Below are positions 8,805 to 17,820 of a stretch of DNA of 64,000 bases, piece after piece; the stretch's first letter is position 1, and each line of letters begins with the position of its first letter. A model generated the notes under the pieces. It was given only the letters and a program-made list of their open reading frames with translations. It did not search any database and had not been told where the DNA came from. Location: NCBI RefSeq assembly GCF_020075705.1, contig NZ_JAIQUM010000008.1, forward strand, positions 1 to 64,000, in the 5' to 3' direction. Position numbers and translations under genes: made by a program. The DNA comes from Metabacillus rhizolycopersici (GTDB taxonomy: Bacteria > Bacillota > Bacilli > Bacillales > Bacillaceae).

Positions 8805-8939
8805 TTCATTATAAAGAACAAACGCGTGTACTTATAATCAAATTGCACTAGATTAATCATTGAACAATATTCTTTATAAAGAACATCCCTAAGTCAAAAA
8901 TACCATCTTTTAAAATTAGTGTCAATCTCTAAAAAGAAC
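8805..8939. promoter_or_regulatory. Three SinR-type operators upstream of lasso module 1
   Basis: The 469-base gap between precursor 2 and cyclase 1 contains three copies of the palindrome: TTCATTATAAAGAAC (8805-8819), the perfect TTCTTTATAAAGAA (8870-8883) and TCTCTAAAAAGAAC (8926-8939), about 56-65 bp apart. They match SinR half-site GTTCTYT in inverted orientation. On the minus strand a TTGACT lies just upstream of the middle site and a TATAAT overlaps the first, so the module 1 promoter is probably within or between the sites. The rest of the gap (8940-9170) shows nothing I can name. Confidence 0.7.
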
Positions 8940-9172
8940 AAACCAGTGTCTAGTTACGAACTGAAATTACATATCATATCTTTAAAAATTCTAGTGATTC
9001 GAAGTTTGATAGGAGTAGAAATGAAGAGATAAAATGTGTAAGTGGATGTATAATTTGTGGACCTTTCTATTAATCCAGCAAAGCATCTTAGCATCGTAAA
9101 TTTAGATCAATCTGCTAACTAAGAAACGATTCGCTATCTTATTTTTTGCAAAAGCAATTTATCATTGTTATA

Positions 9173-9199
9173 GCCCTTATACAAAGATTGTATAAGGGC
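9173..9199 (-). promoter_or_regulatory. Hairpin following precursor 2
   Basis: A perfect 10-bp stem, GCCCTTATAC with GTATAAGGGC, 7-base loop. The stem is almost the same as the one after precursor 1 (6552-6585). No long T-run follows on the minus strand. It ends the module 2 message or protects its 3-prime end. Confidence 0.72.
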
Positions 9200-9220
9200 G
9201 TTTGAAATACATGTAAATAA

Positions 9221-9346
9221 TTAGCTATGATGAATAGTTTCATCAATATCCGGTTGTACTGCATCTGGAGTTTTAATTCCAGGACCAGCCATAGTCATAT
9301 TGATATTTAGCACTTCTAACTCTGGTGTTTTCCACTCTTTTTTCAT
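9221..9346 (-). CDS. Lasso precursor peptide 2, paeninodin-like
   Basis: A 41-residue precursor with ATG behind GGGAGGTGAG. The leader MKKEWKTPELEVLNINMTM is almost the same as that of precursor 1 and ends Thr(-2)-Met(-1). The predicted 22-residue core begins AGPGIKTPDAVQPD: Ala1 to Asp9 would form a nine-residue ring, and it ends HHS with a C-terminal Ser. This closely resembles paeninodin, whose core begins AGPGTSTPDAFQPD. The gene starts 4 bases after the stop of cyclase 2. The C-terminal Ser should be a substrate of the shared kinase. Confidence 0.92.
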   Translation of the reverse strand: MKKEWKTPELEVLNINMTMAGPGIKTPDAVQPDIDETIHHS

Positions 9347-9350
9347 AAAC

Positions 9351-11294
9351 TCACCTCCCTTCAATTTTTTTTAGGAATCGATAAAGAATTAAACTGCGCA
9401 TTAAAATCCTAAATTCAAAATCGAATACATATTCAGACTTAGGTTGGTTCTTAATCTTTTCTATTGAATCTTTAATCACATTCACGTCTATGAAATCAGA
9501 GATAATATCATCCGTTGAAAGCCGTTGACATTCTTCAATAAATGGTTGCCAAGAATATTTCATACGATGAACACCATCAGCGCCTTGAATTCCTCTAGAT
9601 CGTTGGTTCAGTCTTATATTATCTGGTAATAAATTTTTAGTTGATCGCCGAATGAGCGCTCGATCAATACCATTTTGAACATATTGATCCTCTGGAACTG
9701 ATAAACAAAATTGAATGACATTTATATCGTTCGTAGGATCACGTTCCCATAAGGAATGACGAAGAGATAATTTTGTTCCGATCGTGCCATTTAACCCCCA
9801 GAAATGCAGTCGATTAAACTGATTTTTTCTAATTTGATAGACATCAGTAACAGAAGCACCTATTATATCAATCCCATGTTCTTCAAGCCTTTCGAATACA
9901 TTTGTCCTCCTTGCAAATTCAGGATTAATCCATTCAGGAAAATGGTATTGTTCTTTAGGTGTAAACAGACGCGAAATCGCAGGAAATGCTTTTTTGCTTA
10001 CGAATTTCATCGTTCGGGATTTTTTGACTCCAATGTTTTTACTATATAAATTTACCTCTCGATATAAACGCAGGAAATTAAGCCGTTTCAAAAGGATTGC
10101 ATAATAATCTAGCGGATGCCCCCAAGAGATTGTCCAATTACCTCTTTGACCGTTTAAAAGGATGCCAACCCCATCTTGATCAGCTTGCTCATAAATTCCC
10201 TTGAGCCAGAAAGCATTTTCAAAAAATTTATAGGGCATTTCCATCGTTTCAATCCAGTTATCTATTTCTGAAAAGGGACTCATTTCTGGAAAACTCAAAT
10301 ACTGATTAGAGATATTACCAACATAGTTAACAGTTGATTCAATTAACGGACGCTCATTCGCAACCCTATATCTGTGTGTCCAATCTACAAAGTCATCAAC
10401 AGGAACATAACTATAAGTTTGTATTTCTTTGTTCCTATCTTGCAGAGATTTTGCTGCAAAACTAACCACAGAACCAGAATCCAAACCGCCGCTTAAGTGC
10501 GCTCCAACTTGTTTACGAGTACGCATCCTTGCAGTTACCGCTTTTTGAAACACCTCATGGAAGGCCTCTTCATATTCTAGATTTGATTTTAACTTTAGCT
10601 TTTCTCCTGCAATCAAGTTAGAATATCTAGAAAACTCAACTCTACCATTTGCGACTTTCATCGTATGAGAGGGAGGAATCTGTTTAATATTTTTATAAAC
10701 AGTTTCATTAATTGATACTGAGTCCGTCGTAACAGGGATAGCAATAAACTCAGCAAGCCACTGCTCATTAAGTGTTTTATCAATATAAGGTAAAGAAAAA
10801 AGCGGTTCGATTAATGTACTGAAGGCAAATTTCTGCTCATTTTTATAAAAATATAGCGTTCTAGTACCTGAAAAGTCCCTAGCACCAAAAAACTGACGCT
10901 GCCTTTCATCCCAAATCATAAAGGCAAAATCACCTTCTAAATACTTTGGTGCTTCTTCTCCCCATTTTTCATAGGCAAGTAAAATTAACATGCTATCAGG
11001 TGTATCTTTTCTTTGAGAAAAATCGACTTGTAATTTCTCAAATAATTCATGACGGTTGTCAATGATCGCATCTGCAGTTATCGCCAATTGTTTTTCATAA
11101 TCATAAAAAGGCAATTGCTCTCCAACTGATTCAGGTGTAATCCATTGGGCATGGCAACCAAGAAAAACATTTTCCTTATGCCATGTTCGAACTTCGTCGG
11201 CGGGAAACTTCTGCAAAGCCTTCATTACATTTCTGCCTTGTTCTATATCTATTGGTTCATCATTTAAATGGTAAACTCCAACTATTGCACTCAT
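9351..11294 (-). CDS. Lasso-peptide cyclase 2 (asparagine synthetase-like)
   Basis: A 647-residue paralogue of cyclase 1, similar along its whole length, with the same Ser at position 2 (MSAIVGVYHLN) in place of the glutaminase Cys and the PPi loop HLSGGLDSG. It should activate Asp9 of precursor 2 and form the ring with Ala1. GGAGAGGG precedes the ATG. It is the first gene of lasso module 2, with a SinR-type palindrome about 60 bp upstream. No kinase, protease or transporter follows precursor 2 directly, so this module depends on the shared genes at 1.8-6.5 kb. Confidence 0.92.
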   Translation of the reverse strand: MSAIVGVYHLNDEPIDIEQGRNVMKALQKFPADEVRTWHKENVFLGCHAQWITPESVGEQLPFYDYEKQLAITADAIIDNRHELFEKLQVDFSQRKDTPDSMLILLAYEKWGEEAPKYLEGDFAFMIWDERQRQFFGARDFSGTRTLYFYKNEQKFAFSTLIEPLFSLPYIDKTLNEQWLAEFIAIPVTTDSVSINETVYKNIKQIPPSHTMKVANGRVEFSRYSNLIAGEKLKLKSNLEYEEAFHEVFQKAVTARMRTRKQVGAHLSGGLDSGSVVSFAAKSLQDRNKEIQTYSYVPVDDFVDWTHRYRVANERPLIESTVNYVGNISNQYLSFPEMSPFSEIDNWIETMEMPYKFFENAFWLKGIYEQADQDGVGILLNGQRGNWTISWGHPLDYYAILLKRLNFLRLYREVNLYSKNIGVKKSRTMKFVSKKAFPAISRLFTPKEQYHFPEWINPEFARRTNVFERLEEHGIDIIGASVTDVYQIRKNQFNRLHFWGLNGTIGTKLSLRHSLWERDPTNDINVIQFCLSVPEDQYVQNGIDRALIRRSTKNLLPDNIRLNQRSRGIQGADGVHRMKYSWQPFIEECQRLSTDDIISDFIDVNVIKDSIEKIKNQPKSEYVFDFEFRILMRSLILYRFLKKIEGR

Positions 11295-11352
11295 CTTTCC
11301 CTCTCCTACGCATGAATAAGTGTTTCTTTTGGTCTGTTTTATCTACATATAT

Positions 11353-11368
11353 GTTCTCATTTAAGAAC
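11353..11368. promoter_or_regulatory. SinR-type operator upstream of lasso module 2
   Basis: GTTCTCATTTAAGAAC is a 16-bp palindrome (GTTCT/AGAAC arms) of the same length and spacing as the other sites. It lies about 60 bp upstream of cyclase 2. A possible -10 (TATATGTAGAT region, minus strand) lies just downstream. The remaining 11369-11640 is A/T-rich, with two ATTTCAGGGA direct repeats and no gene. Confidence 0.68.
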
Positions 11369-11639
11369 GATTAAGGAAACTGAACTATAGACTGATAGTT
11401 TCTACATTAAATTACTTACTTTTTTGTCGAATGGTAAGAAAATGAGAGATTTTGTCGTAAAATTTTTAATATTAAAGTCATTAAAACATGTAAAATATCG
11501 GATTTCAGGGAATTTCAGTATTGGCTACGGACAAAGAAAGTAAGTGAAAGAAATTAATTTACTTTTTAATGAAATTTCAGGGATTTTTTTAAAATCTATT
11601 TTAAAAAGAAATAATTTGAGGAGTATAGAACGAAAAATG

Positions 11640-11940
11640 GATATTTAAAAATAGGTATATTGTTCTATCCTCATATATATTTGATGCCCTTAACCATCCA
11701 GTATGATCTATACCATACTCGTTAAGTTTTTTGAAAACTCCTGTACGCTCGGCAAATTCTTGATTAATATGCGGAGGAAAGTGAATATCTTTACTTTTAG
11801 AAAAAATTTTATTTAAAATTGGAAATGCGACTCTAGAAATAATAGGTAATCTACGTAATCTCGCCCACCAACATTTTTACTATATTAATCTAATTCTTGA
11901 TAAAGCCGCACCCATTTAATAAAACTCCAATACCTTCCTA
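11640..11940 (-). pseudogene. Relic of a third lasso cyclase
   Basis: On the minus strand, frames read as a C-terminal-middle piece of the same cyclase family. One part resembles the RWIHLYRELDLY segment of cyclase 1 and is followed by an in-frame stop. Another frame gives RLPIISRVAFPILNKIF, then HFPPHINQEFAERTGVF and a piece resembling EEHGID in cyclase 2. The N-terminal half and the far C-terminus are missing, and the two parts are in different frames. No precursor-like leader follows it on the minus strand, so the third module has lost its peptide. Confidence 0.85.
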
Positions 11941-12159
11941 TTAAACCCTTTGACTCAGAGAATTATGTATTTGTCGGTAAGTCTCTAATCCTCTTTGCTG
12001 ATTCAGCTTCTCATCTATTGATGATAAATTCACCGCATGATTTACCACTTTTGCTTTAAAATCTGTTAGATCATTTGCACAATACGGACACTGCCACTTA
12101 TCCAGATTAGAACTACTGTATGATAAGTTCATACAGCGTAAGCATTGTTTTCTATACAA
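11941..12159 (-). CDS. Small zinc-ribbon protein, TTG start
   Basis: A 72-residue protein whose N-terminus carries two Cys pairs, CLRC and CPYC, about 18 residues apart: a zinc-ribbon pattern. A Lys/Gln-rich helical tail follows. The TTG at 12159 is favoured because GGGGAGGGAG sits just upstream; it overlaps the end of the DUF5658 gene by 31 bases, so the two are coupled. The upstream reading frame beyond the TTG only shadows the DUF5658 gene. Function unknown; small zinc ribbons often bind nucleic acid or act as protein adaptors. Confidence 0.6.
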   Translation of the reverse strand: MYRKQCLRCMNLSYSSSNLDKWQCPYCANDLTDFKAKVVNHAVNLSSIDEKLNQQRGLETYRQIHNSLSQRV

Positions 12160-12482
12160 TAATCTCCCTCCCCTGTTGAGGCATACGCAACATACAACCA
12201 CACCCCATGAAAGAAAAGGATGATTGTATAGACAACTGCTCCAAATACCAGCAACATATAGATCCAACTGTTCGCTGGAATTTTTCTGAAAATAACAAGC
12301 AAATATAATAGAAGAGAAAGTAACATTTTAATCATTAGGAAATAAATTGGGTTCTGATCATATAACCAATTCATAATCATGTTAACCTCTTCAATTAAAT
12401 CTAGCTTTAAACCAATATAGGATAAAATCCCATCAATGATATTTATGAAAACTAGATAATAACCGAAAAATGAAATTTTCAA
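12129..12482 (-). CDS. DUF5658-type small membrane protein
   Basis: A 117-residue protein with about three to four hydrophobic segments (about residues 4-22, 45-64 and 72-95), matching the DUF5658 family of small integral membrane proteins of unknown function. The N-terminal F-x-x-x-N-I-I-D-G motif is typical of that family. It lies between the cyclase relic and galE, overlapping the zinc-ribbon gene. Its upstream region holds two SinR-type palindromes, so it is likely expressed with the biofilm genes. No signal peptide separate from the first membrane segment is visible. Confidence 0.65.
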   Translation of the reverse strand: MKISFFGYYLVFINIIDGILSYIGLKLDLIEEVNMIMNWLYDQNPIYFLMIKMLLSLLLYLLVIFRKIPANSWIYMLLVFGAVVYTIILFFHGVWLYVAYASTGEGDYCIENNAYAV

Positions 12483-12502
12483 TAAACGATGTTAAAAATG
12501 TT

Positions 12503-12641
12503 GTTCTCTTCTTTTAGTTCTTAATAAAGAATCAGTATGCATAATCAATTATCTCCAACACTATAGATCTCTATCGGAAACATAATGTGTATTATATTTT
12601 TTAGAAGAGAAATAATTTATAAAATATTCTATATAAAGAAC
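12503..12641. promoter_or_regulatory. SinR-type operators upstream of the DUF5658 gene
   Basis: GTTCTCT at 12503-12509 is an exact half-site. GTTCTTAATAAAGAAT (12517-12532) and ATTCTATATAAAGAAC (12626-12641) are 16-bp palindromes of the same class. They lie upstream of the DUF5658 start and downstream of galE, so the DUF5658/zinc-ribbon pair is the likely target. Confidence 0.65.
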
Positions 12642-12761
12642 GATACTATACATTTTTAACGAACGCAACTGTTTTTCACATTATTCACTAGATCTTTTGT
12701 CCTGAATTTTCGTTTTTAGATAAATTGAGTTAAAAATGAGCAATCATTTAATGATTTCATA

Positions 12762-13811
12762 TTATTGTGTAACACTTAGTTCCTGTTGTTCTTTATCTTC
12801 TACCTCATATCCATTTGGATTCTTCGATTGCCAACGCCATGAATCTGAACACATTTCTTCAAGCCCCTTATAAGCAGTCCAGTTTAATTCTTTTTCCGCT
12901 TTTGAAGGATCTGCATAGCTAATTCCTATATCTCCAGGTCTCCGGTCAATAATTTGATAAGGGATTGTTCTACCAGTCACTTTTTCAAAAGCATGGATCA
13001 TATCCTTGACACTATACCCTGTACCCGTCCCAAGATTATAGGCACTTACACCCGACGAAGCCATGACTTTTTCAAGAGCTTTTAAATGGCCAGCAGCAAG
13101 ATCGACGACATGGATATAATCTCTAACCCCTGTACCATCATGAGTAGCATAATCATTCCCGAAAACTCTAAGCTCAGACAATTTCCCTACAGCTACTTGA
13201 GTTATGTACGGTACAAGATTATTGGGAATCCCATTAGGATCTTCACCGATACGTCCACTAGAATGAGCTCCTACCGGATTAAAGTAACGCAACAAAGCGA
13301 CACTCCAATTTTTATTAGCAAAATATACATCACGTAATATTTCCTCAATCATCAGCTTTGTTCTTCCATATGGATTCGTTGCTTGAAGAGGTAATTCTTC
13401 AGAAAGAGGGACCTGTTCTTGCATTCCATATACGGTTGCTGATGAACTAAAGACCATGTTATGGACGCCGAATTGCTCCATTACTTCACAAAGGATTAGA
13501 GTTCCAGTAATATTGTTGTGATAATAATGCAATGGAATCGAAACTGATTCTCCAACAGCCTTTAATCCTGCGAAATGGATAACAGCTTCTATTTGGTTTT
13601 CAGAAAAAATGGTTTCTAATTCACCTTTGTTCAGCAAATCTGTTTGATAAAATTTAAAGTCCTTTGAGGTAATTTCTCTAATACGATCAAGCGAATCTAC
13701 TTTACTATTAGATAAATTATCAAGTACTACAATTTCATATCCTGCGTTTAATAATTCTACGCATGTGTGGGAGCCGATATAACCTGCTCCGCCTGTGATT
13801 AGGATTGACAT
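12762..13811 (-). CDS. galE: UDP-glucose 4-epimerase
   Basis: A 349-residue short-chain dehydrogenase-type epimerase that interconverts UDP-glucose and UDP-galactose. The NAD-binding motif [10 protein letters not shown] is at the N-terminus and the catalytic YGRTK (Tyr-xxx-Lys) near residue 150, with SSSATVYG upstream; length is normal for GalE. With gtaB in the eps operon it would provide UDP-galactose for exopolysaccharide. It has its own promoter (13966-13995) flanked by two SinR-type palindromes and is divergent from the beta-helix gene, so it is probably co-regulated with the matrix. Confidence 0.93.
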   Translation of the reverse strand: MSILITGGAGYIGSHTCVELLNAGYEIVVLDNLSNSKVDSLDRIREITSKDFKFYQTDLLNKGELETIFSENQIEAVIHFAGLKAVGESVSIPLHYYHNNITGTLILCEVMEQFGVHNMVFSSSATVYGMQEQVPLSEELPLQATNPYGRTKLMIEEILRDVYFANKNWSVALLRYFNPVGAHSSGRIGEDPNGIPNNLVPYITQVAVGKLSELRVFGNDYATHDGTGVRDYIHVVDLAAGHLKALEKVMASSGVSAYNLGTGTGYSVKDMIHAFEKVTGRTIPYQIIDRRPGDIGISYADPSKAEKELNWTAYKGLEEMCSDSWRWQSKNPNGYEVEDKEQQELSVTQ

Positions 13812-13876
13812 AGATTTAACCTCCGAAAGATTAATTTTTAGTATTGATGATTGAGTAGTAGGAAAAATCTGACACT

Positions 13877-13892
13877 ATTCTTAATAAAGAAT
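13877..13892. promoter_or_regulatory. SinR-type operator downstream of the galE promoter
   Basis: ATTCTTAATAAAGAAT is a perfect 16-bp palindrome located between the galE promoter and its start codon, where bound SinR could block elongation. Confidence 0.65.
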
Positions 13893-13965
13893 TTCATAGC
13901 AGTAACATATGAATGAATTTAATCGATATCTACTCCATACACCTTCAACTAGATAAAGTCAGCCT

Positions 13966-13995
13966 ATTATACCTATGAGATTAAAATATTGTCAG
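13966..13995 (-). promoter_or_regulatory. Sigma-A-type promoter for galE
   Basis: On the minus strand CTGACA and a consensus TATAAT are separated by 18 bases, about 155 bp before the galE ATG. It lies between two SinR-type palindromes. Confidence 0.6.
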
Positions 13996-14011
13996 ATTAA
14001 AAGAGTTTATC

Positions 14012-14027
14012 GTTCTTTATAAAGAAC
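14012..14027. promoter_or_regulatory. Perfect SinR-type operator in the galE/beta-helix divergent region
   Basis: GTTCTTTATAAAGAAC is a perfect 16-bp palindrome and the best copy in the window. It lies just upstream of the galE -35 and about 200 bp before the divergent beta-helix gene, so it could act on both. The remaining 14028-14217 is A/T-rich without a clear further site. Confidence 0.75.
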
Positions 14028-14229
14028 CTACTTTCATATTACACTCCTGCTAATTATTATTCAACTGTTTCAAAATATTAAATTGTAAATCCCGATGAAA
14101 CAATGAGATATTGTTAGTTTTAATATGCACTTATTTGTTTTATTACCATATTGTCCAAGCATTTTGAAAATTACTAGAATTTAATAAAGTACGTAATATT
14201 ATTTAACAATAGGAGGAATGATATTTTTT

Positions 14230-16380
14230 ATGGTTAGTTCTAATGCAACCTATGTAGTAGAACTTGATCGCTGGGGTATTAAGAATGATGGAACAGATGC
14301 TTTGAATACGACGAATGGTATTAATAGTGCATTCTTATGGGCAAGGGATAATAATCTTTATACTGTTGTATTACCAAAAGGTCAGTATCTTATTGATAAA
14401 AATTCTTCTGTATTACTGCAAAGTAACACACATTATAAATTTTATGATTGTTTGTTCATTAAAGAGTCAAATAATCTAACTGTCTATTCTATTCTTACTT
14501 GTGATGGAATTAAAAACGTCACAATTGAAGGTGCTACAGTAAAAGGTGATAGAGAAACTCATAATTATTCAAGTGGTGGCACTCATGAATGGGGACATGG
14601 TATTGAATGTAAAAATTCATGTTATAACATTTCAATAAAGGATTGTGAAGCATATGAATGCACTGGAGATGGATTTGTAACTTCAATGGATTTTTCTGCA
14701 ATAGGTGGAGCTCAGCATCCGGCACATTTTGCAAAGGGTGACATTAATAGTCAAGGAAATATCGATAACACAAAGACCAACTATACTACAGTTTCTAAAT
14801 ATTTTGATATAACTGGAAACTTAGTAAAATCTGTTGGATACTTTTATTACGCTGGTGATGGATATGGTGGGTATGGTACTGGGAGTAATCTTAATAAAAC
14901 TGTAATAAAAGTGCATTTTTACAAATCTGATGATACCTATCTTGGTTTTAGAAATACTCGTTCTTATGAATTTATCTATTTAGATTCATTACCCGTGGGT
15001 ACAGCAAAAGTCAGATTTTCATTCTTACAGAACTATGATTTAATGAGTGGAAATTTACATTATGTCATGTGCGCTAAAATTCCGCAGTATATAAATTTTT
15101 CAAATTGTAAATCACATAAAAATAGAAGACTCGGTGCATCAATTAATGGTGGAAGATTTGTAACATTTGATAGTTGTGAAATTTATAATAATAGCAATCC
15201 TTTGAGTAAATCTTCAGGTACCAATCCAGGATATGGAATAGATGTTGAAGATGGATACATGACGAATCAAAAAATCACAATTAGAAACTGTAATATCTAT
15301 GATAATAGAGCAGGAGCATTTGTTTGTGTAAGCACAAGAGGCGTACATGTAGAAAATAATAAATTTAGAGGATTATTTGTTTTTTCTGGTAGTGGAGACG
15401 ATTATTTTTCTTTGAATAATATGTATTATGGTGGAATCTCTGGTAGATCTATAACTAGTGGAGTTGAAGTGGATGGAACATTTTGTACATTTAGAAATGA
15501 TTCTGTATTTGGGGAATCTGTCTCGATCTTAGCTGGTAATACTACATTAGAAAATTGTGTTTTCTCTAAATCAAGCCTTTCATTAGGAGGGGAAACAGCA
15601 AAAGTTATCAATTGCAAACTTACTTTTGATGACCCAGATAAAAATGCTGCATTTGGATTTTCTGGAAAAAATGTAGAGATCTATAATTCTTTATTTGATA
15701 TTAGAAGATCTAAAGGTACATCTTCTGCTTCTTATAATTCCAGTGAAAATGTAATATTATCCAATGTAAAGTTTATAACAAGAGAAACAAGTGGTGGGCA
15801 TTACGTTGGAACTAAAAATTTAATTGTAAATAAATGCGAATTTAATCATAGTGGGAATACTACTAATTATAGCCGCATGATGGTATCTGAATCTATGAAA
15901 GTTGAGGATTCAATTTTCAAAAATCAATCATTTAGGTTTGACGGTGGCGACATTAACGGAACAGAAAAATTAGCAAATGAAACAGGTTATATTACACATA
16001 GTTTTAAGAATAACAAAATAATTTGGGATGCACCAAACTCAACATATACTCACGAAGCTAGAGGACCTGGCATTGCCTTTCTTTATATACCAAGAGTGGA
16101 GATTTTTAATAATATTTTTCATGTTATTGACAAAGGCATTTCAATTGGTTCCTTGTACACATTAAGAATATTCACAGAAAATCATTTGAATCTTTCTAAT
16201 AATACAATTCTCACTACTAAAACTTCGAATACTAACACGAAAGGAACCATTACAATAGAGGGTGCTTATAGGAAAAGTGGCTCAACGATAGTAATACCGA
16301 AAACAACTATTGTTGATCAAAACAATATTAAAATAAATTCAGATATAATATATACAAATAATGTAAAAGATCAATTGTAA
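14230..16380 (+). CDS. Right-handed parallel beta-helix (pectate-lyase-like) protein
   Basis: A 716-residue protein rich in beta-helix signatures (repeated I-x-N-C-x-x-x-x-N-x runs such as NCKSHKN, NCNIYDN, NNIFHVI). The N-terminal YVVELDRWGIKNDGTD matches the opening of pectate-lyase-superfamily and phage tailspike-type proteins, which bind or cleave polysaccharides. No signal peptide is visible from either candidate start. AGGAGG is directly adjacent to an ATG at 14218, so the ATG at 14230 (13 bases away) is preferred. The only plus-strand gene in the 1-40 kb region, it is next to galE and the eps operon, pointing to polysaccharide binding, trimming or degradation; the substrate is unknown. 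Confidence 0.82.
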   Translation: MVSSNATYVVELDRWGIKNDGTDALNTTNGINSAFLWARDNNLYTVVLPKGQYLIDKNSSVLLQSNTHYKFYDCLFIKESNNLTVYSILTCDGIKNVTIEGATVKGDRETHNYSSGGTHEWGHGIECKNSCYNISIKDCEAYECTGDGFVTSMDFSAIGGAQHPAHFAKGDINSQGNIDNTKTNYTTVSKYFDITGNLVKSVGYFYYAGDGYGGYGTGSNLNKTVIKVHFYKSDDTYLGFRNTRSYEFIYLDSLPVGTAKVRFSFLQNYDLMSGNLHYVMCAKIPQYINFSNCKSHKNRRLGASINGGRFVTFDSCEIYNNSNPLSKSSGTNPGYGIDVEDGYMTNQKITIRNCNIYDNRAGAFVCVSTRGVHVENNKFRGLFVFSGSGDDYFSLNNMYYGGISGRSITSGVEVDGTFCTFRNDSVFGESVSILAGNTTLENCVFSKSSLSLGGETAKVINCKLTFDDPDKNAAFGFSGKNVEIYNSLFDIRRSKGTSSASYNSSENVILSNVKFITRETSGGHYVGTKNLIVNKCEFNHSGNTTNYSRMMVSESMKVEDSIFKNQSFRFDGGDINGTEKLANETGYITHSFKNNKIIWDAPNSTYTHEARGPGIAFLYIPRVEIFNNIFHVIDKGISIGSLYTLRIFTENHLNLSNNTILTTKTSNTNTKGTITIEGAYRKSGSTIVIPKTTIVDQNNIKINSDIIYTNNVKDQL

Positions 16381-16500
16381 TTGGATATCTTTTGTTTACT
16401 AAGAATTCTAAATCTATTTTTATTTAATGTGAGAAGTGAATCAATTTCACAAGTCATAATTCCACAGCAAAAAGAGAATGTAATAATCATTATTAATATC

Positions 16501-16541
16501 AACGTTCACTAAAAAGTGAACGTTATCGGATTTTATTTTTC
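16501..16541 (+). terminator. Intrinsic terminator of the beta-helix gene
   Basis: AACGTTCACT pairs with AGTGAACGTT across AAAA, followed after a few bases by TTTTATTTTT. Confidence 0.85.
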
Positions 16542-16917
16542 TATTATTCGTGTTTATCTGCTAATTTAGCAATTATGGGATTGACTCAAGTAGCAAAGAA
16601 TTTACTTTAAATGTTAAACTTCTTTTCCTTTTCTACAATTAGGGTTAATTCATAGCCACTAAAAAAAGATAACAAGGAACATATGCATCACAGAATTATC
16701 ACAAGATAAAAAATTTAAGGTATTTCGTTAATTATTTGAGACGGATCATACAATCCATTGGCCTTCCTTTTAGGTATTACTTTAATATGCCCTTACAAAA
16801 CGAAAACGCCTTGTGAACTGCAATGTATGCTAGTTCAGAAGTTTTTTACTTCTAATTTTCTGTTTTCAGTTCTAAGTAAGTCAATAGACGCTTTTCATTA
16901 CTTTAAACAAAGATAGC
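16542..16917. other. Intergenic region with no gene seen
   Basis: Between the beta-helix terminator and the end of the leftward eps genes I see only short open stretches. A small stem (AGAAGT/ACTTCT, near 16840-16856) is the only candidate end signal for the eps transcript and lacks a T-run on that strand. Confidence 0.4.
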
Positions 16918-17820
16918 CTACATCCTGACTCTATCTGTATAATATTCTAATACAGATTTATCGACATTTTCATCAAATTTTCTTGCGAAATATTGATTCG
17001 AACTCTCTATTGAATCAATATCATTCATTGTTAAAATCTTTGGGTGATTTCTGGTTTTAAAAGTCTCACCCCATTTTATATATAACAAATTATTATTTTC
17101 TACTAAATCTTTATAAGTCGAATTCATTATTAAAGTTTGAAAAAACCATTCATCTGGACACAATGCATTTTCGAAAGCAAGATAATACCATTTATTCTGA
17201 TCTAAAAACTCAATAATATATTTTACAACACCAATTGGAATGCAAAACCATTGCGAACCATGATAAAAAGAGAAATTTTCTGGCAATTTATAAGGATTAG
17301 GAAATATATTCAATCCTTTACCATATAAACCCATGATAACTCTTCTTAAAATCCTGAAAGGATTAAACGTATTATATTGTTTCCTTGTCAACCTTGGCCA
17401 AGAAACATCCAGAAAAGAAGCATCTAAACTACTTCTTTTAATATGACTTGCTGTCATAAATATTTTATTTTTATTATTCAATAAATACTCCTTAAATCCG
17501 TTTTTCACTAATAAGTCTTGACCACTTCTGAAGCAAACAAAATCATATTTTTTTTGAGTATCAAATACATTCTTTAATAATAGCACCGTAGCATCTATCT
17601 GACTTATATCACCCCATCTTACGTTTATACTTTCTTTCAGAACTTTAACATTGGGGCTTTTTAAAATTTTTTCATTAATTTCATTATAATTTTGTTTATC
17701 TATATGTATAAATACATCAGCTTGCTCTTCTGTAATAATCTGGTTGATAAATTTATTTACTTGATTAGGGTTTTTATGAATTTGTAAGATATATGCTGTA
17801 CGTGGAACAATAGAATTCAT
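16918..17820 (-). CDS. GT14-like glycosyltransferase (core-2/I-branching family)
   Basis: A 300-residue protein matching the bacterial beta-1,6-N-acetylglucosaminyltransferase-like (Branch) family: N-terminal AYILQIHKNPNQVNKFI, a mid segment with FVCFRSGQDLLV, then GSQWFCIP and the conserved PDEWFFQTL. It probably transfers a sugar onto the growing eps repeat unit in the cytoplasm. It lies at the left end of the eps cluster, separated from the acyltransferase by about 300 bases, so it may have its own promoter. Donor and acceptor cannot be read from sequence. Confidence 0.8.
   Translation of the reverse strand: MNSIVPRTAYILQIHKNPNQVNKFINQIITEEQADVFIHIDKQNYNEINEKILKSPNVKVLKESINVRWGDISQIDATVLLLKNVFDTQKKYDFVCFRSGQDLLVKNGFKEYLLNNKNKIFMTASHIKRSSLDASFLDVSWPRLTRKQYNTFNPFRILRRVIMGLYGKGLNIFPNPYKLPENFSFYHGSQWFCIPIGVVKYIIEFLDQNKWYYLAFENALCPDEWFFQTLIMNSTYKDLVENNNLLYIKWGETFKTRNHPKILTMNDIDSIESSNQYFARKFDENVDKSVLEYYTDRVRM

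Noticed and set aside
11400..11640. Possible third lasso precursor after the cyclase relic
   Set aside because: I read the minus strand in all frames and found no MKK-W-xx-P leader, no Thr-Met-Gly/Ala cut site and no ring motif.
12160..12267. N-terminal extension of the zinc-ribbon frame
   Set aside because: It is the shadow of the DUF5658 gene; the TTG at 12159 has the good ribosome-binding site.
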